Made by a program: the position numbers and the translations under genes. Shown here one piece after another: positions 15,424-23,590 of a stretch of 64,000 bases of DNA. The notes beneath the pieces are model-generated. The model was not told the DNA's origin. It ran no database searches and saw only the letters and a program-made list of their open reading frames with translations. Origin of the DNA: Variovorax sp. (GTDB taxonomy: Bacteria; Pseudomonadota; Gammaproteobacteria; Burkholderiales; Burkholderiaceae_C); contig JAGIBP010000013.1 in NCBI GenBank assembly GCA_017744285.1, forward strand, positions 1-64,000, written 5' to 3'. Every line of letters begins with the position of its first letter. Within the stretch, counting starts at the first letter, position 1.

Positions 15424-16431
15424 ATGCCGATGAACGCAGACCCTGCCATGCCCTCCCTCCGCCGTCGCGGATTCCTGCAGACCGTGGCCTTTGCACTTGC
15501 AGCAACGCCCGCCATCGGCGCCCTCGCGGCCGATGCTTTCCCCTCGAAGACGATCAAGATCCTGGTCGGCTACAGCGCCGGCGGCGCGGTCGATGCGGTG
15601 GCGCGCGCGCTCGGCCAGCAGATGTCGAGCGTGCTGGGCCAGCCGGTGATCATCGAGAACAAGCCCGGCGCCGGCACCAACATCGCGGTGAAGGCACTCA
15701 CCACCAGCGCGCCCGACGGCTACACCCTGCTGCTCGCGGCCAACGCGCTGGCGGCGAATCCCGCGCTGTACAAGCCCGCGCCCTTCGACCTCGCGCGCGA
15801 CTTCACGCCGATCGCCCAGGTGGGGCGCGTGCCGGTGGTCTTCGCGGTGCGCGACGACGCGAAGATCAAGACGCTGCAGGAGCTGGTCGCCGCCGCGAAG
15901 GTCCGGCCCGGCGGCATCAGCGTGGCCACGCCCGGCAACGGCTCGACGCCGCACCTGGCGATGGAACTGTTCCAGCACACGGCCGGCATCTCGATGCGGC
16001 ACGTGCCCTACAAAGGCGGCGCCCAGGCGCTGACCGACGTGGTGGGCGGCCATGTCGACGTGCTCGCGATCAATGCGCTCGAGGCGCTGCCGCTCACCCA
16101 GTCCGGCAAGCTGCGCGCGCTGGCCGTCATGAGCGCGGAGCGTTCGGGCGTGCTGCCCGGCGTGCCGACCGTGGCGGAATCGGGCTTCCCGGGCTTCGAG
16201 GCGAGCGTCTGGTATGCCCTGGTCGGACCGGCCAACCTGCCCGCGCCCGTGGCGCAGGCCCTGTACGCTGCAGCACAGAAGGCCATTGCGTCGCCCCAGG
16301 TGCGCGACCTGCTGGCGGCCGCCGGCGGAAGCTCGTCGCCCGGCTCGATGGAACAGGCCCAGAAGCTGATCGCCTCCGAGGCCACGCGCTACGCGAAGAT
16401 CATCCAGGAAGCGGGCATCCAGCCCGACTGA
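15424..16431 (+). CDS. Bug-family tripartite tricarboxylate receptor (second of two)
   Basis: The 335-residue paralogue of the preceding gene starts 13 bases after it. It has a leader RRRGFLQTVAFALAATPAIGALA, then DAFPSKTIKILVGYSAGGAVD, NKPGAGTNIAVK, TSAPDGYTLLLAANA and HVPYKGGAQALTDVVGGHVD. The paired genes probably arose by duplication. An ATG two codons downstream (15430) is an alternative start. The ligand is not predictable from sequence alone. Confidence 0.9.
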   Translation: MPMNADPAMPSLRRRGFLQTVAFALAATPAIGALAADAFPSKTIKILVGYSAGGAVDAVARALGQQMSSVLGQPVIIENKPGAGTNIAVKALTTSAPDGYTLLLAANALAANPALYKPAPFDLARDFTPIAQVGRVPVVFAVRDDAKIKTLQELVAAAKVRPGGISVATPGNGSTPHLAMELFQHTAGISMRHVPYKGGAQALTDVVGGHVDVLAINALEALPLTQSGKLRALAVMSAERSGVLPGVPTVAESGFPGFEASVWYALVGPANLPAPVAQALYAAAQKAIASPQVRDLLAAAGGSSSPGSMEQAQKLIASEATRYAKIIQEAGIQPD

Positions 16432-16464
16432 GCGGCGTCAGGGTCAGCACTGCCGCGGCGCGCC

Positions 16465-17358
16465 TCACCCGTGCGCCAGCAGCATCTTCAGGAAGGTGAG
16501 GCCGTTGCGCTGTCCCTTGTCCTCGTCGCAGTTGTTGAAGATGACGTGCTTGTTGCGCACCTGGTAGGCGATACGCACCAGTTCGGCGGCCAGTTCCGCG
16601 AGCTCCCGGTCGGGGTAGTCGTAGTCGAAGCGCTCGGCGGCCGTCTGCGCCGGCGCGTTGTAGCTCTGGATGTTGCGGCCGTGAAGGCGCAGCAGCAGGT
16701 AGTCGGGGTGCGTCGCCTCCCAGACGGCCGGCACGCTGTTGTCGGCGCCCTGCGGGCCATCGACGATGGTGTGCACCAGCCGGTGCTCGCGCAGGAAGGC
16801 CAGCGTGCTGGCCACGCGCGCCGCGCTCTCCCACCACGACCGGTGCCGGAACTCGATGCTCAGCGTGTGCCGCGGCATCCAGGCCAGGCAGCGCTCGATG
16901 TGCGCCATGGCCTCCTGGCTGAACCGCAGCCGCGGCGGAAACTGGAAGTGCACCAGCCCGAGCTTGCCGGCCAGCCGCAAGGGCTCCAGCGCCTCGACGA
17001 AACGCTTCCAGAGCTCGGCGCGGATGTCCTCCGGCACGTCCTTGTAGTAGAGCTTGCGGCCGGCGCCGAGCGCCTGCTGCAGGTCCTTGTGCATCACCTT
17101 CGTCTCGGTGAAGTGGCCGGTGAACAGGCGGAAAGCCTTGACGTTGAAGACGAAGGCCTCGGGTGTGCGCAGCACCCACTGCTGCGCCGTCGCAGGCGTG
17201 GGGATCGCGTAGTAGCTGCTGTCGACCTCCACCAGCGGGAAGAGCGACGCGTAGTAGCGCAGGCGCGCTTCGGGGGTCTTGCAGTCGGGCGGGTAGAAGC
17301 GCCCGCAGTCGATCAGCGTCTTGTCAGTCCACGAGGCGGTGCCGACGAGGATGGCCAT
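16465..17358 (-). CDS. DUF72 family protein (YecE-like)
   Basis: The 297-residue protein shows the DUF72 TIM-barrel features: VGTASWTDKTLIDCGRFYPP at the N-terminus, YYASLFPLVEVDSSYYAIPT, FVFNVKAFRLFTGH, LVHFQFPPRLRF and FRHRSWW in the middle, and YRLRN/VIFNNCDEDKGQRNG near the C-terminus. The biochemical role of the family is unsettled. It converges with the Bug gene and precedes the long minus-strand operon in the same direction, but a 46-base gap separates it from the last operon gene, so read-through is possible. Confidence 0.88.
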   Translation of the reverse strand: MAILVGTASWTDKTLIDCGRFYPPDCKTPEARLRYYASLFPLVEVDSSYYAIPTPATAQQWVLRTPEAFVFNVKAFRLFTGHFTETKVMHKDLQQALGAGRKLYYKDVPEDIRAELWKRFVEALEPLRLAGKLGLVHFQFPPRLRFSQEAMAHIERCLAWMPRHTLSIEFRHRSWWESAARVASTLAFLREHRLVHTIVDGPQGADNSVPAVWEATHPDYLLLRLHGRNIQSYNAPAQTAAERFDYDYPDRELAELAAELVRIAYQVRNKHVIFNNCDEDKGQRNGLTFLKMLLAHG

Positions 17359-17404
17359 GGCCGCATGCTACTGCGGCAGGCCGGAATCCAGTGCGCATTC
17401 GCGC

Positions 17405-18205
17405 TCAGCGGCCCTCGAACCGTGCCGGGCGCTTCTGGAGGAAGGCCGCGCAGCCTTCGTGCGCGTCGCGGCTGTCGAACACCAGGCTGATCATCGCGCG
17501 CTCGTACTGCAGCGCGTTGGAAAGCGGCATGTCGGCGCCGACCTGCATCGCGCTCTTGAGCATCTTCAGCGCCAGCGGCGCCCTCGCGGCCAGCTTGTGC
17601 GCGAGCGCCATCGCGGCGCCCGCCAGCGCCGCGCGCGGCACCGATTCGTTGACCAGTCCGAGCGCCACAGCCTCCTGCGCGGTCACCGGCTCGCCGAGGA
17701 ACATCAGGCGCTTGGCCTGGCACAGCGGCAGCTGGCGCATCAGGCGCTGCGAGCCGCCGCCGCCAGGAAACAGGCCCAGCTTGATCTCGGGCAGGCCGAT
17801 GCGCGCGTCGTCGGCCATGAGGCGGATGTCGGTGCACAGCAGCAGTTCCATGCCGCCGCCGAGGGCCCACCCGTTGACCGCCGCGACGGTCGGCTTGGGG
17901 CAGGCCTCGATGCGCTCGAAGACCCGCGCGACGACGTCGCCGAACTCCTGGTAGTGCTGCAGGCCGTGCCGGCTCGCGAGGTCAGCGATGTTGCCGCCGG
18001 CGACGAAGGCGCGGTCGTCCGCGCCCGTGAGCACGATGACGCGCACCGCGTCGTCCGCCTCGAGCTGCGAGAGCGCGGCCTCCATGGCCAGCAGCATCGG
18101 GATGTCGAGGGTGTTGAGCGTCGCCGCGCGGTTGAAGCGCATGACGCCCACCGCCCCTTCGACATGGATCAGCACATGCGCATCCGACGGCGTCGATTGG
18201 TTCAT
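17405..18205 (-). CDS. Enoyl-CoA hydratase/isomerase (both catalytic Glu present)
   Basis: The 266-residue crotonase has the oxyanion-hole and catalytic segments AFVAGGNIADLA and ALGGGMELLLCTDIRLM (first Glu) followed by IGLPEIKLGLFPGGGG (second Glu). Both acidic residues of classical enoyl-CoA hydratases are kept, so hydration of a 2-enoyl-CoA is the best guess. It is the last gene of the long operon and its ATG overlaps the stop of the preceding isomerase by four bases. Confidence 0.88.
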   Translation of the reverse strand: MNQSTPSDAHVLIHVEGAVGVMRFNRAATLNTLDIPMLLAMEAALSQLEADDAVRVIVLTGADDRAFVAGGNIADLASRHGLQHYQEFGDVVARVFERIEACPKPTVAAVNGWALGGGMELLLCTDIRLMADDARIGLPEIKLGLFPGGGGSQRLMRQLPLCQAKRLMFLGEPVTAQEAVALGLVNESVPRAALAGAAMALAHKLAARAPLALKMLKSAMQVGADMPLSNALQYERAMISLVFDSRDAHEGCAAFLQKRPARFEGR

Positions 18206-18831
18206 AGGTTTCCCTCAAGATGGGCTTCGATCTGCGGAAGGCGATCGACGCCGAAGAAGCGCTCGCCGTCGATCACGATCATCGGCGAGCCGAACACCTG
18301 CGCCCGCACGGCCTCCTCGACAGCCGAGGCCAGCAGGGCCCGCGTCTCGTCGGCCCGAAGCCGCGCTGCAAAGTCTGCAGCCTCGCCGAGCTGCGGATTC
18401 GCTTCGCGCGCCCATTGCGCGATCTGCATCGGATCTCCGAGGTCGGCGCCCTCGGTGAAGTAGGCGCGCATCGCGGTGCGCGCGAAAGCCATTGCGGTGC
18501 GCGGGTCGCTGCGCTCCAGCAAATAGAAGGCGCGCGCCGCGTGGTGCGTCGCGGCCGGAAACGCCTCGGGCCTGCGAAACGGCACGCCGAGGAAACGCGC
18601 CGAGCGCTCGAAGTCATGCTGCATGTACGTGCGCTTGGCCTCGTGGCCCATCGGCGGTGGCAGGCCCAGCGCGCGCAGCACCGCGAAGAGGATCACGGGC
18701 CGCCACCGCACCCTGCGGCCATGGCGCGCCGCGATCGCATCGATCCGCGACGACATGAAGTAGCCGTAGGGCGAGGCGAAGTCGAACCAGAAGTCGATGG
18801 GCGCCTCGCCCGGGGATGCCGGCGGGCTCAT
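18202..18831 (-). CDS. 2-Hydroxychromene-2-carboxylate isomerase-like (DsbA/GST-kappa family)
   Basis: The 209-residue protein starts with IDFWFDFASPYGYF, the family signature whose Ser near residue 20 binds glutathione in NahD-type isomerases. It continues with the helical insert and ends in VFGSPMIVIDGERFFGVDRLP, the thioredoxin-fold cis-Pro region. There is no CxxC, so it is not a disulfide oxidoreductase. In this operon it probably isomerises a pathway intermediate. It is joined by ATGA overlaps on both sides. Confidence 0.85.
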   Translation of the reverse strand: MSPPASPGEAPIDFWFDFASPYGYFMSSRIDAIAARHGRRVRWRPVILFAVLRALGLPPPMGHEAKRTYMQHDFERSARFLGVPFRRPEAFPAATHHAARAFYLLERSDPRTAMAFARTAMRAYFTEGADLGDPMQIAQWAREANPQLGEAADFAARLRADETRALLASAVEEAVRAQVFGSPMIVIDGERFFGVDRLPQIEAHLEGNL

Positions 18832-19805
18832 CGAACCGGCTTCGCCAGCGCCGCGCTCGGCGGCAGCGCGCAGGCGGCGCGGTACTCGGCCGCAATGCGC
18901 TCGACGAGTTGCGCGACCGTGGGAATGTCGTGAATGGTCGCGATGCCCTGCCCCGCGCTCCACAGGTCTTTCCAGAGCCGGGCCTCCGTGTTGGTCAACG
19001 CGCTCATGTCGGGCGCCTTGGGCGGCAGCGTGTCGACATCGATGCCGAAACGCTCGATCGAGGGGCGCAGGTAATTGGCGTGCACGCCCGAGAGGCGGTC
19101 GGTGTAGACGAGATCGCTCACGCGCGAATCGACCACCATCTGCTTGTAGTCCTCCTGCGCCTGCGATTCCTTCGTGGCCAGGAAGCGGGTGCCCATGTAG
19201 ACCAGGTCCGCGCCCAGGACCTCGGCGGCGCGGATCTGCCAGCCGTCGTTGATCGCCCCGCCCAGCACCAGGCAGCCGTCCCAGAATTCGCGGATCTCGC
19301 GCACCAGCGAGAAGCCGCTCTGGCTCGACGCGTGCCCGCCCGCCCCCGCGCCGACGCAGATCAGGCCATCGACCCCGGCACGCATCGACTTGCGCGCATG
19401 CTCGGCGCTGGTGACGTCGCAGAAGACGGTGCCGCCGTAGGCATGCACCGCCTCCACCACCGGCGCGGGATGACCCAGGCAGGTGATGACGAAGGGCACG
19501 CGATGCTGCACGACCACCTCGAGGTCGGGCTCGAAGCGCGGGTTCGTGCGGTGCACGATCAGGTTGATGCCGTGCGGCGCGACGACCGCATCGGGATTCG
19601 AGGCGCGAAAGGCCTCCAGGTCGCGCTCGATCTGCGTCAGCCACGCATCGAGCTGCGGCTGCGGCCGGGCATTGACATGGGGAAAGGTGCCCACCACGCC
19701 CGCCTTGCACAGCGCCGCGACAAGGGGCGGAAACGACACGAGGAACATCGGCGAGCCGATCGCGGGAAGCGACAGCGCGCGCTGGAAAAGTCGAGGCATC
19801 GGCAT
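18828..19805 (-). CDS. Nitronate monooxygenase-like FMN flavoprotein
   Basis: The 325-residue TIM-barrel protein resembles the 2-nitropropane dioxygenase/NMO family: N-terminal LPAIGSPMFLVS, CLGHPAPVV, VDGLICVGAGAGGHASSQSG with the conserved His of the flavin site, LVLGGAINDGWQ and GADLVYMGTRFLATKES. Members include nitronate monooxygenases and enoyl reductase-like FabK proteins. In a CoA-thioester operon a reductase or dehydrogenase role is as likely as nitronate detoxification. It lies 15 bases after the ligase gene. Confidence 0.82.
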   Translation of the reverse strand: MPMPRLFQRALSLPAIGSPMFLVSFPPLVAALCKAGVVGTFPHVNARPQPQLDAWLTQIERDLEAFRASNPDAVVAPHGINLIVHRTNPRFEPDLEVVVQHRVPFVITCLGHPAPVVEAVHAYGGTVFCDVTSAEHARKSMRAGVDGLICVGAGAGGHASSQSGFSLVREIREFWDGCLVLGGAINDGWQIRAAEVLGADLVYMGTRFLATKESQAQEDYKQMVVDSRVSDLVYTDRLSGVHANYLRPSIERFGIDVDTLPPKAPDMSALTNTEARLWKDLWSAGQGIATIHDIPTVAQLVERIAAEYRAACALPPSAALAKPVR

Positions 19806-19820
19806 GGCGGCTCCTGGGGT

Positions 19821-21458
19821 TCAGCCCCGCTTCTTCCAGCTGCGCAGGTCGCGCATGCCGGCCAGGCTGCGCGGATCGACGCCCGGTGGAAAGAGCTGGT
19901 GCTTCTGGATCTTCTGCGTCGCGGTGGTCGGAATGCGATCGGTGATCCAGACCCAGCCGGGCGCCTTGTAGTAGGCCAGGCGCGCATTGCAGTGGTCGAA
20001 CAGCGTCCGCACCGCGGCATCGACGTCGCCCGGCGCGGGCTCGCGCAACACGATGCAGGCCAGCACCTCTTCCTCGCGGATCTCGTCGGGCGCGGCCAGC
20101 ACCGCGACCTGCTCGACCAGCGGATGCGCCTGCAGCAGCGCCTCGACCTCCGCCGCCGCGATGTTCTCGCCCGAGCGGCGGATGATGTTCTTGCGCCGGT
20201 CGACGAAGTGCAGCATGCCGTCGGCCGAGCGGTTGACGATGTCACCAGTATGGAACCAGCCGCCGCGCCAGGCCGTCTCGGTCGCGGCGGGGTCGTCGAG
20301 ATAGCCGCTGAAGAAGTCCTTGCGCGGCGTGGCGGCGGAATGGCGCACGATCATCTCGCCGTCGCTGCCGTCGGGCACGTCGACATCGGCGTCGTCGACC
20401 ACCCGCACCTCGACGCCCGGCTGCGCCCGCCCGAAAGCGCGCGTGCCGACCTGGCGCGGCGCTTCGTTGTCGATCAGGGCGCGCACCATCTCGGTCATGC
20501 CCCAGATCTCGATCAGCGGAAAGCCGAAGCGGGCCTCGAAGGCGGCATGCCGCTGCGGCTCGACGCCGGCGCCGATCGCGAATCGCACGCGATGGTCGCG
20601 GTCGCCCGGTGATTCCGGCTGCCCCAGCAGCATCGGCACCACGACGCCCAGGTAATGCACGACGGTGGCGCGCGACTCGCGCACCTCGGTCCACCAGCGC
20701 GAGGTCTGGAAGCGGTCGGTCTGGACCTGGCAGTTGCCCTTCAGCATCGCGCAGAAGAACGAGAAGATCGACGCGTTGACGTGGAACAGCGGCAGCGGGT
20801 TGTAGATGCGCTCGACGCCCTCGCCGAAGGCCGCGAGGCCGCCGCGCGTCGCATACCAGGCGCCGGCCGCCAGCTCGTAGCGGTGCGAGAGTACGCAGCC
20901 CTTGGGCCGCCCGGTGGTGCCGCTCGTGTAGAGCACGCTCGCGGGCGTGTCGGGCCCGGGCGCCGTGGAGGCCGCGCGCACCGGCGGCGACGGAATCGCG
21001 GGGTCATGGCCGTCGAAGGCCTCCAGGCGCACCGCCAGGGGCTTTTGCGTCGACTCGTCCATCGCCGCGCGAAGCAGCGCCTCGAGCCCCGGGACGACCA
21101 CCACCAGGTCGATGCGCGCGTGGTCGATCACATAGGCCATCTCGCCGGCCCGGTGGTCCGGGTTCAGCGGCACGCAGCAGATGCCCAGCGCGTTCATCGC
21201 CAGCTTGTGCAGCAGGTGCCCGGGCCGGTTCTCGAGCAGCAGGCCGACGCGGTGGCCGACGCCGAAGCCCGCTGCCGAATAGGCGCGCATGAGGCGCTCG
21301 ACCTGCGCGGCCGCCTCGGCATAGCCGATCTCCTGCCCGCCGGCCGCATAGGCGCGCGCCGGGTTGGCCGGGACGGCCAGGAAGGCCTTGGCGCCGTAGC
21401 GGCGCGCGGCGCCGAAGAAGGCGGCGCCGATGGTCGAGTCTTCGCCGATCGCGATCAT
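19821..21458 (-). CDS. AMP-dependent acyl-CoA synthetase (ANL superfamily), AtuH-like position
   Basis: The 545-residue ligase has the P-loop-like A3 motif YTSGTTGRPKGCVLSH near residue 170, the A5 motif IEIWGMTEM, the A7 motif GWFHTGDIV, the A8 hinge VDRRKNIIRRSGENI and the C-terminal A10 lysine in PTTATQKIQKHQLF. It activates a carboxylic acid to the acyl-CoA via acyl-AMP. The substrate is unknown; placement next to a biotin-dependent carboxylase suggests a branched or terpenoid acid. A frame extending far upstream through the carboxylase is only an open shadow frame; ATG 21458 is the natural start. Confidence 0.9.
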   Translation of the reverse strand: MIAIGEDSTIGAAFFGAARRYGAKAFLAVPANPARAYAAGGQEIGYAEAAAQVERLMRAYSAAGFGVGHRVGLLLENRPGHLLHKLAMNALGICCVPLNPDHRAGEMAYVIDHARIDLVVVVPGLEALLRAAMDESTQKPLAVRLEAFDGHDPAIPSPPVRAASTAPGPDTPASVLYTSGTTGRPKGCVLSHRYELAAGAWYATRGGLAAFGEGVERIYNPLPLFHVNASIFSFFCAMLKGNCQVQTDRFQTSRWWTEVRESRATVVHYLGVVVPMLLGQPESPGDRDHRVRFAIGAGVEPQRHAAFEARFGFPLIEIWGMTEMVRALIDNEAPRQVGTRAFGRAQPGVEVRVVDDADVDVPDGSDGEMIVRHSAATPRKDFFSGYLDDPAATETAWRGGWFHTGDIVNRSADGMLHFVDRRKNIIRRSGENIAAAEVEALLQAHPLVEQVAVLAAPDEIREEEVLACIVLREPAPGDVDAAVRTLFDHCNARLAYYKAPGWVWITDRIPTTATQKIQKHQLFPPGVDPRSLAGMRDLRSWKKRG

Positions 21459-21472
21459 GACAGCGCGTCCTC

Positions 21473-23083
21473 TCAGAGCCGCAGCACGCCGTAGCCGACG
21501 TCGTCGCCGAACGGCGCATTGAGCGACGCGGCGATCGCCATGCCCAGCGCGTTGCGCGTGTCGACCGGGTCCAGGACGCCGTCGTCCCACAGTTCCGAGG
21601 TCGAGTGGTAGGCGTCGCTCTCCTCCTCGAAGCTCTTGAGCACCGGCTCGCGGATCGCGGCGATCTCCTCGGCCGACAGCACATGGCCCTTGCGCTCGAG
21701 CTGACGCACCTTGACCTCCGCCAGGGTGTTGGCCGCCTGCTCGGCGCCCATCACCGCGATCTGGGACTGCGGCCACATCCAGAGAAAGCGCCCGTCGAAG
21801 GCGCGGCCGCACATGCCGTAGTTGCCGGCGCCGAACGAGCCGCCCACGATCACCGTGAACTTGGGCACGGTGCAGCCCACCTGCGTCATGATCATCTTGG
21901 CCCCGTCCTTGGTGATGCCGCGCTCCTCGTACTCGCGGCCCACCATGTAGCCGGTGATGTTCTGCAGGAACACCAGCGGCGTGCGGTCGCGGTCGCACAG
22001 GCGCATGAAGTGCGCGGCCTTGAGCGAGCTGTCGTTGAACAGCACGCCGTTGTTGGCCAGGATGCCGACCTTGCAGCCCCAGATGCGCGCATAGCCGCAG
22101 ACCATCGTGGTGCCGTAGCCCGGCTGGTACTCGTGGAACTCGCTGCCGTCGACGATGCGCGCGATCACCTCGCGCATGTCGAACCCGGTCTTCCAGTCGG
22201 TCGGGATGATGCCGTACAGCTCGGCCGGGTCGTAGTGCGGCGGCCGGGCCTCGATGCGGTCGATCCGCTGCTTGGGGATCGGCGTGGTCTGGGCCAGGAT
22301 GTCGCGCGCGATCGCCATCGCATGCGGCTCGTCGTCGGCCGCGTAGTCGCAGGTGCCCGACACCGTCGTGTGCATCTGCGCGCCGCCCAGGGCCTCGGCC
22401 GTGACGACCTCGCCGGTCGCGGCCTTGACCAGCGGCGGGCCGCCCAGGAAGACGCCGCCGTTGCCGCGCACGATCACGCTGTAGTCGCACAGCGCCGGAA
22501 TGTAGGCGCCCCCGGCGGTGCAGTGGCCCAGCACCACCGCGATCTGCGGCACGCCCATCTTCGACAGCGTGCACTGGTTGCGGAAGATGCGGCCGGCCGC
22601 GTGCCGGTCGGGGAACAGGTCGGACTGCAGCGGCAGGAAGCCGCCCGCGCTGTCGCACAGGTGGACCACCGGCAGGCGGTTCTCGATCGCGATGTCCAGC
22701 GTGCGCACGATCTTCTTGACCGACAGCGGATACCACGCGCCGCCCTTGATGCTCGGATCGTCGGCATGGATGACGACTTCGCGGCCCGCGATGATGCCGA
22801 TGCCCGAGACCTGCCCTGCCCCGTGCACCTCGCCCTCGTACGCGCGATTGGCGGCCAGGGCGCCGATCTCCAGGAAGGGCGTGCCCGGGTCGAGCAGCAG
22901 TTCGAGCCGCTCGCGCACGGTGAGCTTGTTCTGGCGGTGCAAGCGCTCGATGTCGCGCTCGGGCCGCTCGAAGCGGGCCTTGTGCAGGCGCTCGCGCAGC
23001 CCCTCGACGCGCGCGAGCATGGCCTGGCGGTTGTGCCGGTAGCTGTCGCTTCCGGTATCGATGCGGCTTTCGATGCGGCTCAT
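21473..23083 (-). CDS. Acyl-CoA carboxylase, carboxyltransferase (beta) subunit, MCC/GCC-like
   Basis: The 536-residue protein matches the beta subunits of methylcrotonyl-CoA and geranyl-CoA carboxylases: RERLELLLDPGTPFLEIGALA, IHADDPSIKGGAWYPLSVKK, LCDSAGGFLPLQSDLFPDR, GHCTAGGAYIPALCDYSVIV, and the C-terminal ITGYMVGREYEERGITKDGAKM and GSFGAGNYGMCGRAFDGRFLW. It carries carboxyl transfer from biotin to the acyl-CoA. Its ATG overlaps the stop of the biotin carrier gene by four bases. Whether it prefers methylcrotonyl-, geranyl- or another CoA ester is not decided by what I can see. Confidence 0.92.
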   Translation of the reverse strand: MSRIESRIDTGSDSYRHNRQAMLARVEGLRERLHKARFERPERDIERLHRQNKLTVRERLELLLDPGTPFLEIGALAANRAYEGEVHGAGQVSGIGIIAGREVVIHADDPSIKGGAWYPLSVKKIVRTLDIAIENRLPVVHLCDSAGGFLPLQSDLFPDRHAAGRIFRNQCTLSKMGVPQIAVVLGHCTAGGAYIPALCDYSVIVRGNGGVFLGGPPLVKAATGEVVTAEALGGAQMHTTVSGTCDYAADDEPHAMAIARDILAQTTPIPKQRIDRIEARPPHYDPAELYGIIPTDWKTGFDMREVIARIVDGSEFHEYQPGYGTTMVCGYARIWGCKVGILANNGVLFNDSSLKAAHFMRLCDRDRTPLVFLQNITGYMVGREYEERGITKDGAKMIMTQVGCTVPKFTVIVGGSFGAGNYGMCGRAFDGRFLWMWPQSQIAVMGAEQAANTLAEVKVRQLERKGHVLSAEEIAAIREPVLKSFEEESDAYHSTSELWDDGVLDPVDTRNALGMAIAASLNAPFGDDVGYGVLRL

Positions 23084-23571
23084 GCTGCAAGTTCCTCCGC
23101 CGTGGTGCGCACCAGAACCGCGCCGCGCTGGAAGGTCTGGCCGACCGCGAAGGGCAGCTCGGCCACCACGCCGTCCGCGGCCGCGCCGATGGTCATCTGC
23201 AGCTTCATGCTCTCGATGACCAGCAGCGGATCGCCCTGCCGCACGCGCTCGCCCACGCCCGCGTGCACCGACACCACCACGCCGGGCATCGGCGCGACCG
23301 ACGCGCCCGCGGCGGCCGCCGAGGCGCCGCCGCGCGAGCGCGTGGCATCCACGCGCTCGATGCGCCAGGCGCGGCCCTTGAGCTGGACATAGATGGCGTC
23401 GCCGTGGGCCACGGCACTGAGGCGCTCGCCGCGCCCGTCGACGGTGGTGACGAAATCGCCCCCCCCGAGACTGCGGACCGCGAGCGTGGCGTCATCCACC
23501 TGCACGCCGCCGCCGTGCCGGCGCACCGCGTGGCGCTCGGCCGGCGCATTGCTGAAGAGTAAGGTCGTCAT
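23080..23571 (-). CDS. Biotin carboxyl carrier subunit (BT-BCCP fragment of a carboxylase alpha chain)
   Basis: The 163-residue protein ends in a biotinyl domain with target Lys123 in ESMKLQ, framed by APMPGVVVSV and GVVAELPFAVGQTFQRG. Residues 1 to about 80 resemble the BT linker domain that normally joins biotin carboxylase to the carrier in MCC/GCC alpha subunits. The canonical target motif is AMKM or VMKM, so ESMKL is a mild variant. It follows the biotin carboxylase gene by 19 bases and overlaps the carboxyltransferase by four. Confidence 0.9.
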   Translation of the reverse strand: MTTLLFSNAPAERHAVRRHGGGVQVDDATLAVRSLGGGDFVTTVDGRGERLSAVAHGDAIYVQLKGRAWRIERVDATRSRGGASAAAAGASVAPMPGVVVSVHAGVGERVRQGDPLLVIESMKLQMTIGAAADGVVAELPFAVGQTFQRGAVLVRTTAEELAA

Positions 23572-23590
23572 GGAGATCTCTTCGAGTGAA

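Noticed and set aside
19821-23090. 1089-codon frame covering the ligase and the opposite frame of the carboxylase
   Set aside because: Only the portion after 21458 has ligase motifs. The upstream part is Arg/Ala-rich shadow of the carboxyltransferase; the ATG at 21458 is the natural start.
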